Notes: generated from the sequence alone by a model not told the origin. A DNA stretch of 64,000 nucleotides from Sandaracinaceae bacterium (GCA_040218145.1 JAVJQK010000076.1:248001-312000); one strand, 5' to 3'; positions 27,149-36,659 are shown, counted from the first letter of the stretch. Program-made: numbers and translations.

Positions 27149-28387
27149 TCAGGTGCTCCGCTCGAGGGCCGTGGCCACCGCGCGGCGGTCGCGCTTGCCG
27201 CTCGGGGCGACCGGTAGCGCCTCGGCGAAGCGCCAGCGCCGCGGGTGCTTGAAGCGCGCGAGCCGGGGCGCCAGGTGCGCCTCGAGCTCCGCGACGGAGA
27301 CCTCCCCCACCACCATCGCCGCGACCCGCTGACCCCAGCGCGGGTCGGGCACGCCGACCACGCAGGCGTCGCGCACCGCGGGGTGAGCCCGCAGCGCGGC
27401 CTCGACCTCCAGGGGATCGACGTTCTCGCCCCCCGAGACGATCCGGTCGTCGACCCTCCCCGCGACGTGCAGGTGGCCGTCTTCGTCGAGGTGACCCAGG
27501 TCTCCCGTGCGATACCAGTCGCCCGACCGCGCCTCCTCGAGGAGCCCGTCGAAGAGGGTCGGACCCGCCACCTCGATCGCGCCGTCCCGCACCCGCACCC
27601 GCACCCCGGGGAGCGGCGGCCCCACGCCCTCGGGGCGCGGGTCGTCGAGGCGCTGGGTGGCGACCTGCGCGCAGATCTCGCTCGTTCCGTAGGTCGGCAG
27701 GAGCGGCCAGCCCGCCTCGCGCCCCTTCCGCAAGAGCGCGGGCGGACACGCGGCGCCGCCCAGGAGCGCGGCCCGGAGCCTCGGCGGAGGCGGTCGGCCG
27801 TCCTCGAGCAGGCGGTCGAGCATCGTCGGCACCAGCGAGAGCAGCGTGATCCCGAGGCGGCTCGAAGCCGCGTGAAACGTGTCAGGGTCGAAACGCTCCG
27901 GGCCGAGCGCCACCGCGCCTCGCGACCAGAGCGCGCGGGTGAGGATCGACAGCCCGCCGACGTGCCCGAGCGGCATCGCGAGCAGCCAGCGGTCGTCCGG
28001 CTGCCACGGGAGCGCGCGCGCGTGCGCCTCGGCCGCCGCGCCGAGGGCCTCGGCCGAGAGCCGCACTCCCTTGGGCTTGCCCGTCGAGCCCGACGTGAAG
28101 ACCACGACCTGCGCCGGGTGTCTCGAAGCCTGCACCCGCGCCCGCGCCTCGTCCCGCTCCGCGTCGGTCCACCGCGCGTGCAGGAGCGCGAAGGGTGTCC
28201 GCGCGTCGAGCAGGCTCCAGATCCGGAGCACGTCGGCCCGCCGCGCGCGCGCGGTGAGGATGGGTGACTCGGGCGTCAGCGCGGCCGCCGCGCGGGCGAC
28301 CTCGTCCCACGTCAGCGCGCCTTCGTCGTCGACCAGGGCGATCCGCGACGGCGCCTCGCGGGCCGCGTCGCGGATCGAGAGGGTCAC
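27149..28387 (-). CDS. menE: 2-succinylbenzoate-CoA ligase MenE
   Basis: An ANL-superfamily acyl-CoA ligase that activates o-succinylbenzoate with ATP and CoA in menaquinone synthesis. The 412-residue product has the phosphate-binding loop VVFTSGSTGKPKGV, the adenylate motif LLPTYGTSE, the hinge WYRTGDLGHLDEDG with GRVDDRIVSGGENV, and the C-terminal catalytic lysine context PVAPSGKRDR. The GTG start at 28387 overlaps the menC stop. Last men gene of the operon. Confidence 0.93.
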   Translation of the reverse strand: MTLSIRDAAREAPSRIALVDDEGALTWDEVARAAAALTPESPILTARARRADVLRIWSLLDARTPFALLHARWTDAERDEARARVQASRHPAQVVVFTSGSTGKPKGVRLSAEALGAAAEAHARALPWQPDDRWLLAMPLGHVGGLSILTRALWSRGAVALGPERFDPDTFHAASSRLGITLLSLVPTMLDRLLEDGRPPPPRLRAALLGGAACPPALLRKGREAGWPLLPTYGTSEICAQVATQRLDDPRPEGVGPPLPGVRVRVRDGAIEVAGPTLFDGLLEEARSGDWYRTGDLGHLDEDGHLHVAGRVDDRIVSGGENVDPLEVEAALRAHPAVRDACVVGVPDPRWGQRVAAMVVGEVSVAELEAHLAPRLARFKHPRRWRFAEALPVAPSGKRDRRAVATALERST

Positions 28388-29466
28388 CAGGCGAGCTCGA
28401 GCGACATTCCGGGCGAGGTCGGGGGCTCGATCCAGGCGAGATCGATCCAGGGCGAGGCCAGCCCGTCGCTCAGCGGCGCGAGGGCCGGGTGATCGCCCAG
28501 CCCGTGCGCCGGGCCACCGAGGGCCAGCGCGAGGTGCGCGGCGGCGGCCCGCGCGATCACGCCCTCCATGGTGTGGCTGACGATGGCGAGCTTGCCCGCG
28601 TCGGCGGCGCGGCGCGCGATGACGCGGCAGCGCTCCAGGCCCCCGAGCAGGGTCGGCTTGAGCACCACCGCGCCGACGTGCGGGCAGGCGAGCGCGCGCT
28701 CGAGGATCGCCTCTCCCTCCGGGCCGGAGAGCGTCTCGTCCACCGCGATCGGGAACGGCACCTCGGAGAGGGCCTCGACGTGCTCGAGCGCGCAGGGCTC
28801 CTCGAGCAGATCCGGCTCGTGCGCGGCCAGCTGCTCCAGCCGCTGCGCCAGCTCCTCCGGGAGGATGCTCCCGTTGGCGTCGAGCCGGAGCTCGATCGGC
28901 CCGAGCACCGCGCGGAGGTCGCGCAGGAGCGCGTTCTCTCTCGCCGGGGGCTGCCAGCCGATCTTGATCTTCGCCGCCACCGCCTCGTACGCGGCGGCCT
29001 CGCGGGCCGAGCGCAGGATCGCGCCCTCGTCCGTGCCCCAGAGCGCGTTGGCGATCGCGATCTCCTCGCTCGTCTCGCTCCACATCGCCCAGAGCGGCAC
29101 CTCGTGGATGGAGGCGGCGAGCGAGGCGAGCGCGCTCTCGGCCGCGAAGCGCGCGGACGGAAGCGACGCGTCGATGAGCGCGACCCGCTCGGCGATCTCG
29201 GCCAGCTCGAGGAGCGGCGCGTCGGGCCAGTCGAAGCCCGCGAGCGCGGCCCGCGCCTCCGACGCGGACTCCTGGCTCATGCCCGGCAGCGGCGCCGCCT
29301 CGCCGAGGCCGACGTGCCCGTCGCCGTCGTCGAGGATCACGCGCACGGAGCTCCGCGAGTGCCAGCGACGCTTGGCGTTGCCGGTCTCCTCGATGCTCGT
29401 GTGCAGGGTCTGTAGCTCGGGCCGCATGCGCGTCTCGCCGAAGCGTGGCGTGTCGCACGCCGACAT
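28384..29466 (-). CDS. menC: o-succinylbenzoate synthase MenC
   Basis: Dehydrates SHCHC to o-succinylbenzoate; a member of the enolase superfamily. The 360-residue protein shows the catalytic lysine motif AAKIKIG, metal ligands in LRLDANGS, the EEP segment and AVDETLSG, and the second lysine in VVLKPTLLGG. The N-terminus is uncertain: a second ATG 39 bp downstream gives MRPELQTLH. It begins 23 bp after menA, the one men junction here that does not overlap. Confidence 0.93.
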   Translation of the reverse strand: MSACDTPRFGETRMRPELQTLHTSIEETGNAKRRWHSRSSVRVILDDGDGHVGLGEAAPLPGMSQESASEARAALAGFDWPDAPLLELAEIAERVALIDASLPSARFAAESALASLAASIHEVPLWAMWSETSEEIAIANALWGTDEGAILRSAREAAAYEAVAAKIKIGWQPPARENALLRDLRAVLGPIELRLDANGSILPEELAQRLEQLAAHEPDLLEEPCALEHVEALSEVPFPIAVDETLSGPEGEAILERALACPHVGAVVLKPTLLGGLERCRVIARRAADAGKLAIVSHTMEGVIARAAAAHLALALGGPAHGLGDHPALAPLSDGLASPWIDLAWIEPPTSPGMSLELAW

Positions 29467-29489
29467 ACCAGTTTTCGGTCAGCGAGCGG

Positions 29490-30356
29490 TCAGAGCGCCA
29501 GCCCGGCCGCGAAGAGCAGACCGTAGACGAGGAGCAGCTGCGCGGTCCGCGCGAGGGTGTCGTTGAGCGGGCGGCCGCGGCGGGTGGCGACCTGGTGGCA
29601 GAGCATCGAGGCCCAGGGGAGCGTGATCGCGGGCAGGAAGATCCACGGCGAGGCGAGCCCGAGCGCGAAGAGCACGGTCGGCGTCGCGTAGCTGATCGCG
29701 ATGAGGAGCATGTACTCCGCGATGGCGCCGCCGCGCCCGAAGCGGACCGCGAGGGTGCGCTTGCCGGCCACGACGTCGGTCTCGCGGTCGCGCAGGTTGT
29801 TGACCACGAGGATCGCGGTGGCGAGCGCGCCGACCGGGACGCTCGCCCACAGCGCGACCGGGGGCACCGCGCCGAGCTGTACGAAGGCGGTGCCGCAGAC
29901 GGCGACGAAGCCGAAGAAGATCATCACGAAGACGTCGCCGAGCCCGTGGTAGCCGAGCGGATAGGGGCCGCCCGTGTAGGCGACGCCGCTGAGCACCGAG
30001 GCGACGCCGATCGCGATGACCGGCCAGCCCGCCACCCACACGAGGTAGGCGCCGCACAGGGTGGCGAGCCCGAAGGCGACGACCATGGCCACGCGCATCG
30101 CGCGCGGGGTGATGAGGCCGGACGCGACGGCGCGGGTGGGGCCGAGGCGCGCCTCGGTGTCGGCGCCCTTCTCCGCGTCGAAGACGTCGTTGGCGAAGTT
30201 CGTCCCGATCTGGATCCAGAACGCGCCGAAGAGGGCCGCGAGGGCCGGGCCCCACGAGAGGCCTCCCGCCGCGTGCGCGCAGGCGGTGCCGACGGCGACG
30301 GGCACGAAGGCGGCGGTCAGGGTCGCGGGGCGGGCGGCGAGGATCCAGCGTCTCAT
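29490..30356 (-). CDS. menA: 1,4-dihydroxy-2-naphthoate prenyltransferase MenA
   Basis: A UbiA-superfamily membrane enzyme that attaches the polyprenyl tail to DHNA. The 288-residue protein has about eight to nine transmembrane helices. Its two aspartate-rich motifs are [14 protein letters not shown] and [22 protein letters not shown]. The ATG at 30356 is chosen because it gives the standard MenA N-terminus ([20 protein letters not shown]) and overlaps the menH stop by 4 bp. The prenyl donor probably comes from the long-chain synthase at the head of this operon. Confidence 0.94.
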   Translation of the reverse strand: MRRWILAARPATLTAAFVPVAVGTACAHAAGGLSWGPALAALFGAFWIQIGTNFANDVFDAEKGADTEARLGPTRAVASGLITPRAMRVAMVVAFGLATLCGAYLVWVAGWPVIAIGVASVLSGVAYTGGPYPLGYHGLGDVFVMIFFGFVAVCGTAFVQLGAVPPVALWASVPVGALATAILVVNNLRDRETDVVAGKRTLAVRFGRGGAIAEYMLLIAISYATPTVLFALGLASPWIFLPAITLPWASMLCHQVATRRGRPLNDTLARTAQLLLVYGLLFAAGLAL

Positions 30357-31084
30357 GAGGGCTCCGGGCTCGCGAGCAGCGCGGCCAGCGCGTCGGGCCG
30401 CTCGAGGACCACGTTGTGACCCGCGCCCTCCACCACGCGCAACGCGGCGCGCGGGAGCCGCTCGGCCAGCGCGCCCGAGAGCGCGCGGTGCTTCTCGTCG
30501 CGCTCGCCCACCACGAGCTGGATGGGCATGCGAAGCGCGCTCGGATCCGTGGCCGGCATCTGCGCCAGGCCGAGCGCCTCGAGCGCGTGGGCGAGCCCCT
30601 CGGCCGTGTGCGATTCGCGGAGGCGACGCTGGCTCGCGAGGCGCTCCGGGTCGAGCGCCTCCTGGCTCCCCCACATCGGGAGCGCCTCCCAGGCGTCGAT
30701 GAACGCGCGCAAACCTTGCTCACGGAGCACGCGGATCCAGCGATCGTCCCCGGCGCGCCGCTCGGCGCGGGCCGCCGCGTCGGGCAGGCCCGGGTGGGCG
30801 CCGACGAGCGTGGCGCGGGAGAAGCGAGGGGCGCGGGCGAGGAGCGAGAGCCCCACCCGGCCGCCGAGCGAGTAGCCGACGAGGTGCGCGTCTTCGACCC
30901 GCTCGCGCTCGAGGAGCGCATCGATCCGCGCGACCTCGGCGTCCCAGCCCTCGACGGAGACGGGCGCGGCGCCGTGCCCCGCGAGCTGCACCCGGACCAC
31001 GCGCGCGTCCGAGGGGAGCGCCGTCACGACCGCGTCCCAGCTCTCGGGCCCGCCCGAGAACCCATGCAAGAAGACGTACGTCAC
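30353..31084 (-). CDS. menH: alpha/beta hydrolase, probable SHCHC synthase MenH
   Basis: A 243-residue alpha/beta-hydrolase. MenH eliminates pyruvate from SEPHCHC to give SHCHC. Visible features are the oxyanion-hole start VFLHGFSGG, the nucleophile elbow GYSLGG (S72) and the terminal histidine context [10 protein letters not shown]. Sequence alone places it in the broad hydrolase family. Its position between menD and menA, with 4-bp overlaps on both sides, makes MenH the best call. Confidence 0.88.
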   Translation of the reverse strand: MTYVFLHGFSGGPESWDAVVTALPSDARVVRVQLAGHGAAPVSVEGWDAEVARIDALLERERVEDAHLVGYSLGGRVGLSLLARAPRFSRATLVGAHPGLPDAAARAERRAGDDRWIRVLREQGLRAFIDAWEALPMWGSQEALDPERLASQRRLRESHTAEGLAHALEALGLAQMPATDPSALRMPIQLVVGERDEKHRALSGALAERLPRAALRVVEGAGHNVVLERPDALAALLASPEPS

Positions 31085-32802
31085 TTCAGCGCCTCGCGGA
31101 GCGCCCGCTCGATCTCGCTCGCGCCGTGCGGCGGGACGCGGACGTGCACCAGGGTCGCGCCGCCGTGCTCGAGCGCGCGCAGCAGCGCGTCCCGGGCCGG
31201 CCCCGCGCCCTCGGCCGCCTCGTAGCGGACTCCGTACGCCTCGGCCGCGCGCTCGAAGCGCACCGCGGGCGGGGTGGTGAAGAGCTCGGACGCGGGGTCA
31301 TACGAGCCCGGGTCCTGGGCAATGGGGAGCTGCTCGAAGATGCGGCCCCCGCCGTTGTCGATCACGACGAGCGCGGCCGGGGTGCGGAGCCGGGCGAGGA
31401 GCGCGAGCGAAGACAGGTCGTGGGCGGCGGTGACGTCCCCGACGATGCACGCCGCGGGCCCGCCGTCGGCCTGGGCGCTGCCCGCGAGCCCGGCGATCCA
31501 GCCGTCGATGCCATTGACCCCGCGCTGGGTGATCACGCGCAGATCCCCGCCGCCGGGCACGAAGCGGTCCGCGTGTCGGATGGGGAGGCTGTTCCCGAGG
31601 CCGAGCAGCGCCCCCGCGGGCAAGGCGCGCACGACGGCCCGCACCACCGCGCCCTCGGACTCCGGGGTGAGCGCGCCCTCCACCGCGTCCCACACCCGCC
31701 GCTCCGCGCGCTCCTGCGCGGCGACGAACGCCGGGTCGGGCTCGCGCGCCATCAGGGCCGCGTCGAGCTTCGCCAAGAGGGCGCTCAGATCCCCGAGCAG
31801 GACCGCCTCCGCGGCGCCGCTCGGGTCCCGATGGCGCGTCCCGCCGAGCACGAAGCGCCGGATGGCGGGCGCGCCGTCGAGCCAGCGCGCGTAGGCGGCC
31901 GAGGTGGGGGTCGCGCCCAGCTCGAGGATCACCTCGGGCGGGCAGGCGAGCGGCTGGCGGAGCCAGAGATCGAAGGCGTCGCCCGCGTGCACGTCGCCGC
32001 GCTCGGTGAAGCGGAGCTGGCTGCTCGCCTCCGCCCAGAGGCTCGCGCCGAGCTTGCGGGTCAGGGCGAGGATGGCCTCGCGCGGGGCGTCGAGCGGGAG
32101 CGGCCCCGCCACCACCGCCACGCGGCGGCTCGCCTCCACGGCCTCGATCACATGCGCCAGCGCGGGGCTCTCGAGCGTGACGCGCGCCGCGTGGACCGGA
32201 GGGAGCGAGGCGGCGAGCGCCGCGAGCGCGTGACCCTCTTCGCTCTCGGCCGCGCAGGGCTCGAGCGGCTTGCGAGCCCGGGCGTTGATCTGCACGGGTC
32301 CCGGCGCGGGGCCGAGCGCGGCCTGCACCGCGCGGGCGACGGCGCTCCGCATCGCGCGCAGGGCGCGAGCCGAGGGGTCGGCGTCGCCCAGGTCCACGAA
32401 CGCGCGCGCGTGCACCCCGTAGAGCGCGCGCTGATCGGTGGTCTGCGGCGCGCCCGTGCCCGACAGCTCGGTCGGTCGGTCCGCGCTGAGCACGACGAGG
32501 GGCAGCGACGCCTCGGAGGCCTCGATGACGGCGGGGTAGTAGTGCGCGGGCGCGGTGCCCGAGGTGCAGAGCAGGAGGGGCGGCCGGCCCGTCACGCGCG
32601 CGAGCCCGAGGGCGAAGAAGGAGGCGGCGCGCTCGTCGAGCACGGGGTGCAGGCGCAGATCGTCACGGCGCGCGGCCGCGAGGAGGAAGGGCGTCGACCG
32701 GGAGCCCGGGCTCACCACCACGTCGCGCACGCCGGCGCGGGCGAGCGCGTCGAGGAGCGCGTCGGCCCAGACGGTGAGCAGGTTCTCCGGTCGGTGGGTC
32801 AC
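31081..32802 (-). CDS. menD: SEPHCHC synthase MenD
   Basis: A thiamine-diphosphate enzyme that joins isochorismate with 2-oxoglutarate. The 573-residue product has the MenD N-terminus VVVSPGSRSTPFLLAA, the catalytic glutamate region VLDERAASFFALGLAR, and the ThDP/metal-binding segment GDVTAAHDLSSLALL with VVIDNGGGRIFEQLPI. The GTG start at 32802 overlaps the menF stop (GTGA). Normal family length. Confidence 0.95.
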   Translation of the reverse strand: MTHRPENLLTVWADALLDALARAGVRDVVVSPGSRSTPFLLAAARRDDLRLHPVLDERAASFFALGLARVTGRPPLLLCTSGTAPAHYYPAVIEASEASLPLVVLSADRPTELSGTGAPQTTDQRALYGVHARAFVDLGDADPSARALRAMRSAVARAVQAALGPAPGPVQINARARKPLEPCAAESEEGHALAALAASLPPVHAARVTLESPALAHVIEAVEASRRVAVVAGPLPLDAPREAILALTRKLGASLWAEASSQLRFTERGDVHAGDAFDLWLRQPLACPPEVILELGATPTSAAYARWLDGAPAIRRFVLGGTRHRDPSGAAEAVLLGDLSALLAKLDAALMAREPDPAFVAAQERAERRVWDAVEGALTPESEGAVVRAVVRALPAGALLGLGNSLPIRHADRFVPGGGDLRVITQRGVNGIDGWIAGLAGSAQADGGPAACIVGDVTAAHDLSSLALLARLRTPAALVVIDNGGGRIFEQLPIAQDPGSYDPASELFTTPPAVRFERAAEAYGVRYEAAEGAGPARDALLRALEHGGATLVHVRVPPHGASEIERALREALK

Positions 32803-34241
32803 TTCGGTCGGCCCGCGTCATCATCCACGTGTTGTTCTTCCACCTGTTGTTCCTCGACACCGAGCGCGTGCGTGAACGGCCGCAGCTTGAGCGCCGACTC
32901 CTGCCACTCCGCGTCCGGCTCCGAGCCCTCGACGATGCCGCCGCCGGCCCAGGCCCAGGCGTTGGCGCCCTGGATCACCCCGCAGCGCAGGGCGACCGCG
33001 AAGTCGGCGTCTCCGTCCGCGTCGAGCCAGCCGACGGGGCCCGCGTACCAGCCGCGCGGGTGCGCCTCCTGGGCCGCGATCCACTGCACCGCGGCCTCGG
33101 CCGGCACCCCGCCCACCGCGGGCGTCGGGTGGAGCGCGCTCGCGAGATCCGCCGCGTGCACCTCCGCCCGCAGGTGTCCGCGGAGCTGCGTGTGCAAGTG
33201 CAAGATGTTCGGCATGCGACGGAGCTGCGGCGCGTCCGGCGCGTCGAGCTGCGTGCAGAGCGGACCGAGCCGCGCTTGCAGGTGCTCGACCACCGGGCGG
33301 TGCTCGCGCTGGTCCTTCGCGCTCGCGAGCAGCCGGGCCTCCGCGTCCTCGCCGTTGGCCGCGATCGAGCCCGCGAGCGCGTCCGTCTCCACGAGCCGCC
33401 CGCGCTTGACGAAGAGGCGCTCGGGCGTCGCGGCGAGGAAGGTGCTCTGCCCGAAGCGCAGCCCGAAGCGCCAGGTCTCCGGATAGCGCGCGCCGAGCCC
33501 GCGGAGGATCGCCCACGCGTCGAGGTCGCGGTCGGTGCGCACCTCGGTCCGGCGCGCCGCGACGACCTTCTCGAACTCGCCCCGCGCGATGGCGTCGGTG
33601 ATCGCGTCGATCTGCGCGCGCCAGCGCTCGGGGGAGAGGTGGTCGACGCGCACCACGCTCGGCGGCGGCGTCTCGGGGGCGGGGGAGACGAGCGCGTCCC
33701 AGACCGCGCCGAGCTCCGCGCGGGCGAGCGAGAGGCGCCCGGCCCAGCCGTCGCGCAGGTCCGCGGCGTAGGTGAGGGTTGGGCTCGCGCCGCGCTCGTA
33801 GGTCCAGCGCGCGAGGAAGAAGCGCCCGTCGCCGAAGCCGCGCCAGGGCAGCTGGGACGCGCCGCCGACCGCGAACGAGAAGCCGCCGAAGAGGCGCGGC
33901 GCCGCGAGCGGGGCGTCGGGGTGGGTGACGCGCTGCAGCTCCGCGAAGAGGGCCGCGCTCTCGCGCTTCAGGTCCTCGAAGCGGTCGTCGCCGCGGAGCG
34001 AGAGCGTGGCCGCGGCGCCGTGGGCCGACAGCTCCGGGCCCTCGGGCGGGCGCCAGGCGATGGCGGTGTCGCGACGGAGCGCGCGCAGCATGGCGTCGGC
34101 CGGCGCGCGCGGGGCCGGGAAGCGGACGACGGCCACGGTGCGCTGCTCGAGCGCGCGGCCGAGCGCGTCCATCAGGAAGCGCTCCGCCTCCTTGCGATCG
34201 AAGGGCGCCGGGCTCAGCGCGGTCTGCGCCGGCGCGTTCAC
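32799..34241 (-). CDS. menF: isochorismate synthase MenF
   Basis: Converts chorismate to isochorismate, the first committed step to menaquinone. The 480-residue product belongs to the chorismate-binding family. Motifs include FEKVVAARRTEV, FLAATPERLFVKRG, ALAGSIAANG, SAKDQREHRPVVEHL and the C-terminal LHPTPAVGGVP with RGWYAGPVGWLD. The GTG start at 34241 overlaps the stop of menG. The C-terminus has an extra acidic tail with EEQQVEEQHVDDDAG, not part of the conserved fold. Confidence 0.92.
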   Translation of the reverse strand: MNAPAQTALSPAPFDRKEAERFLMDALGRALEQRTVAVVRFPAPRAPADAMLRALRRDTAIAWRPPEGPELSAHGAAATLSLRGDDRFEDLKRESAALFAELQRVTHPDAPLAAPRLFGGFSFAVGGASQLPWRGFGDGRFFLARWTYERGASPTLTYAADLRDGWAGRLSLARAELGAVWDALVSPAPETPPPSVVRVDHLSPERWRAQIDAITDAIARGEFEKVVAARRTEVRTDRDLDAWAILRGLGARYPETWRFGLRFGQSTFLAATPERLFVKRGRLVETDALAGSIAANGEDAEARLLASAKDQREHRPVVEHLQARLGPLCTQLDAPDAPQLRRMPNILHLHTQLRGHLRAEVHAADLASALHPTPAVGGVPAEAAVQWIAAQEAHPRGWYAGPVGWLDADGDADFAVALRCGVIQGANAWAWAGGGIVEGSEPDAEWQESALKLRPFTHALGVEEQQVEEQHVDDDAGRPK

Positions 34242-34951
34242 GATCCCTCCGCGGGGGTCCCCACATACAGCGTGCAGACGCCGAAGGTGAGCGGGATCAC
34301 CTCCAGCACGTCGAGGCCCGCGCTGCGCATCAGCTCGGCGAAGGTCTCGGGCGGCGGGAAGGCGGCGATGGACTGCTGCAGGTAGCGGTACTCCTTCTTG
34401 CCGCTCAGCAGCCCGCCGAGGGTGGGCACGACGTGGTGCACGTGGAAGCGCGCGAGCGGGCCGAGCAGCCCGGAGCGCGGCTCGCTCAGCTCGAGGATGG
34501 CCACGCGCCCTCCGGGCCGGGTCACGCGCGCCATCTCGGCCAGCGCCCTGGCCCGGTCGGGCACGTTGCGGATGCCGAACGCGATGGTCACGCCGTCGAA
34601 GCGGTCGTCGTCGAAGGGCAGCGCCTGCGCGTCGCCCTCCACCAGCTTCACCCGGCCGTCCACCTCGTCGGCGCGCGCCTTGTCGCGCCCGATGGCGAGC
34701 ATGTTCACCGACGGGTCGAGCCCGACCACCTGCGCGTCGGTGTGGGTCTGCGCGATCCGGATCGCGAGGTCGGCGGTGCCCGTCGCGAGGTCGAGCACCT
34801 TCGGGTGCGCTCCCAGCTCGAGCTTGGACACGGTGAGGCGGCGCCATCGCTGGTCGACGCCGAGGCTGATGATGCGGTTGAGGAGATCGTAGCGATCGGC
34901 GATCGCGTCGAACATCTGGCCCGAGCCCTGGGTGGCTTCCGTTGCGGTCAT
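34238..34951 (-). CDS. ubiE: demethylmenaquinone methyltransferase MenG/UbiE
   Basis: The SAM-dependent C-methyltransferase of the last menaquinone step. The 237-residue protein shows family signatures: FDAIADRYDLLNRIISLG at the N-terminus, motif I VLDLATGTADLAI, ITIAFGIRN-like VTIAFGIRNVPD, and the C-terminal KKEYRYLQQSIAAFP. It is much closer to UbiE/MenG than the methyltransferase in the carotenoid operon. It lies 15 bp after the prenyl synthase and overlaps menF. Confidence 0.95.
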   Translation of the reverse strand: MTATEATQGSGQMFDAIADRYDLLNRIISLGVDQRWRRLTVSKLELGAHPKVLDLATGTADLAIRIAQTHTDAQVVGLDPSVNMLAIGRDKARADEVDGRVKLVEGDAQALPFDDDRFDGVTIAFGIRNVPDRARALAEMARVTRPGGRVAILELSEPRSGLLGPLARFHVHHVVPTLGGLLSGKKEYRYLQQSIAAFPPPETFAELMRSAGLDVLEVIPLTFGVCTLYVGTPAEGS

Positions 34952-34966
34952 GGGGGGCTCCTGTCT

Positions 34967-36037
34967 TCAGCTCGGGCGGTGGACGGTCGCGTCGGCGACC
35001 GTGAGGAGGGCGTCTTTGGCGCGCGACGGGGGCATGCCGCCGAGCGCGTCCTTGGCGCGGGCGGCGTGGTCGAGGGCCAGCTTGCGGCACTCGTCGAGGC
35101 TCCCGGTCGCGTCGAGGATGGCCAGGACTCGCTGGTGCTGGCGGTGCTGCTCCGGGGTCGACTCGTCGGCGCCGATGATGTCGCGCAGCAGCGGCTCGAG
35201 GGCCGGCTCGCGCCCGAGCGACACGATGAGCGGATAAGTCAGCTTGCCTTCCCGCAGGTCGGTGAAGAGCGCCTTGCCAGTCTCGTCGGGGTTCCCCGCG
35301 AGGTCGAGCAGGTCGTCGATGGCCTGGAACGCGACGCCGAGGTGCCGCCCGTAGGTCTCGAGCACCTCGCACTCCGCGTCGCTCGCGCCGCCCGCCTTGC
35401 CGCCCGCGAACATGGCCCAGCGGAAGAGCGCGGCGGTCTTGCCGTCGACGATGTCGAACCACTGCGCCTGGGTCGTGTCGAGCCGGCCGCGCCGCTCGAG
35501 CTGGAGCGACTCGGCGAGGATCATCTCCTCGATGACGTCGAGCAGCCGCTCGAGCACCCCGTCGACCTCCGCCCTGCGGACCCGCTTGAGCGCGTCGATG
35601 AGCAGCCAGTCGCCGGCGAAGATGCTGACCGCGTTGCCGAAGATCATGCGCGCGGCGGGCGCCCCGCGGCGGGTGTCGCCCACGTCCACCACGTCGTCGT
35701 GCAGGAGCGTGGCCGCGTGCACCATCTCGACCGCGACCGCGAGCTGGAGCGCGCGCTCGTCGAAGCCGGTCCCGAGCCGCGACGCCAGCGCGACGCAGAT
35801 GGGCCGGAGGCGCTTGCCGCCGAGATCCACCAGGTGCTGCGCGCCGCGCTCCACCGCGCTCGCCTCGGGGCGGAGCGAAGGCACCGTCTTCTCGAAGCGC
35901 GCCACGTCCGGCGCCACGAGGTCGGCGAGCCCGGCGAGGCGGGCGGCGAGCGCGCCGAGCTCGCGGCCTCGGCAGAGAGATTGAAGGCGTCGCAGCAGAT
36001 CCGGGGGATCGGGCTGGACGGCGGCGGTGGTCGGCAT
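34967..36037 (-). CDS. long-chain polyprenyl diphosphate synthase (IspB/HepT-like)
   Basis: An all-trans prenyl synthase that extends FPP or GGPP with IPP units. The first aspartate-rich motif is DDVVD (D114-D118) in ATLLHDDVVDVGDTRRG and the second is FQAIDDLLD; GKRLRP binds IPP. The DDxxD spacing and the segment before it match octa-/heptaprenyl synthases. GGPP synthases of the CrtE type usually have a DDxxxxD motif. It therefore probably makes the menaquinone tail. The ATG at 36037 (356 residues) has GGGGAG upstream; a TTG at 36091 is an alternative. First gene of the men operon. Confidence 0.88.
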   Translation of the reverse strand: MPTTAAVQPDPPDLLRRLQSLCRGRELGALAARLAGLADLVAPDVARFEKTVPSLRPEASAVERGAQHLVDLGGKRLRPICVALASRLGTGFDERALQLAVAVEMVHAATLLHDDVVDVGDTRRGAPAARMIFGNAVSIFAGDWLLIDALKRVRRAEVDGVLERLLDVIEEMILAESLQLERRGRLDTTQAQWFDIVDGKTAALFRWAMFAGGKAGGASDAECEVLETYGRHLGVAFQAIDDLLDLAGNPDETGKALFTDLREGKLTYPLIVSLGREPALEPLLRDIIGADESTPEQHRQHQRVLAILDATGSLDECRKLALDHAARAKDALGGMPPSRAKDALLTVADATVHRPS

Positions 36038-36137
36038 CGAGAGGCTCCCCTCGTTTCCCGAGCGTCGGACCGGCGTGATCACGACGTTCAAGAACTTTTG
36101 AAGGAACTGTGGTGTCGGGGCAGCCGGATTTCAAGCC

Positions 36138-36162
36138 GATCGGTCGCTGAAAGCGACCGATC
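36138..36162. other. perfect 11-bp hairpin upstream of the men operon
   Basis: GATCGGTCGCT (36138-36148), loop GAA, then AGCGACCGATC (36152-36162). It sits about 100 bp before the prenyl synthase start. It could be a terminator for upstream transcription, a leader structure, or the edge of the adjoining repeat block. Confidence 0.6.
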
Positions 36163-36626
36163 CCCTTGCCCTTGCCCCTGCCCTTGCCCGCAAGGTGCTG
36201 CGCAAAATTCGGGAGGGCGGGCAAGGGCACCCGTCGACGAAAGGCGACCCGCCCCCGAGGCAGTAGTTCGCGACACCCGGGAGGGTCGAGCGAACCCGAG
36301 CCGAGACGTCGCTGATGGTCCTTGCCCCTCTTTCGCCGACCGCGGATACGGTGTCCCAATTGACACCCCTTGCCCGAGAGGTGCTGCGCAAGGGCGGGCA
36401 AACGCAAGGGCACGAACCCGCCCCGTCGACGAAAGGCGACCCGCCCCCGAGGCAGTAGTTCGCGACACCCGGGAGGGTCGAGCGAACCCGAGCCGAGACG
36501 TCGCTGATAGTCCTTGCCCCTCTTTCGCCGACCGCGGATACGGTGTCCCAGTTGACACCCCTTGCCCTCTTCGCGAAGACCGGGATCCGCGGGCACGGGC
36601 AGGGGCACGGGCAGGGGCAAGGGGTA
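36163..36626. repeat. repeat block: inverted TGCCCN tracts around a duplicated 145-bp unit
   Basis: A C-rich hexamer tract (36163-36190) and an oppositely oriented G-rich tract (36591-36626) enclose two direct repeats. The copies, 36231-36375 and 36423-36567, are 145 bp each with two differences and a 192-bp period. The spacer between them repeats part of the sequence before the first copy (GGTGCTGCGCAA). No gene is recognisable. With flanks, this fills the gap of about 610 bp between crtY and the prenyl synthase. Confidence 0.8.
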
Positions 36627-36631
36627 GGCAG

Positions 36632-36659
36632 AACGCCTCCGGCGTTCTCTGCCTACCGT
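36632..36659 (-). terminator. strong hairpin overlapping the crtY stop codon
   Basis: GTAGGCAG-AACGCC pairs with GGCGTT-CTCTGCCTAC around a TCC loop, with a 2-base bulge. The TAG stop codon of the lycopene cyclase gene (36653-36655) lies in the stem. There is no T-run after it on the minus strand, so it may be a rho-assisted terminator or an RNA-stability element. Confidence 0.5.

Noticed and set aside
34967-36037. Assigning the prenyl synthase as CrtE (GGPP synthase) for the carotenoid pathway
   Set aside because: The DDVVD spacing and the residues before it match long-chain IspB/HepT enzymes, and the gene leads the menaquinone operon.
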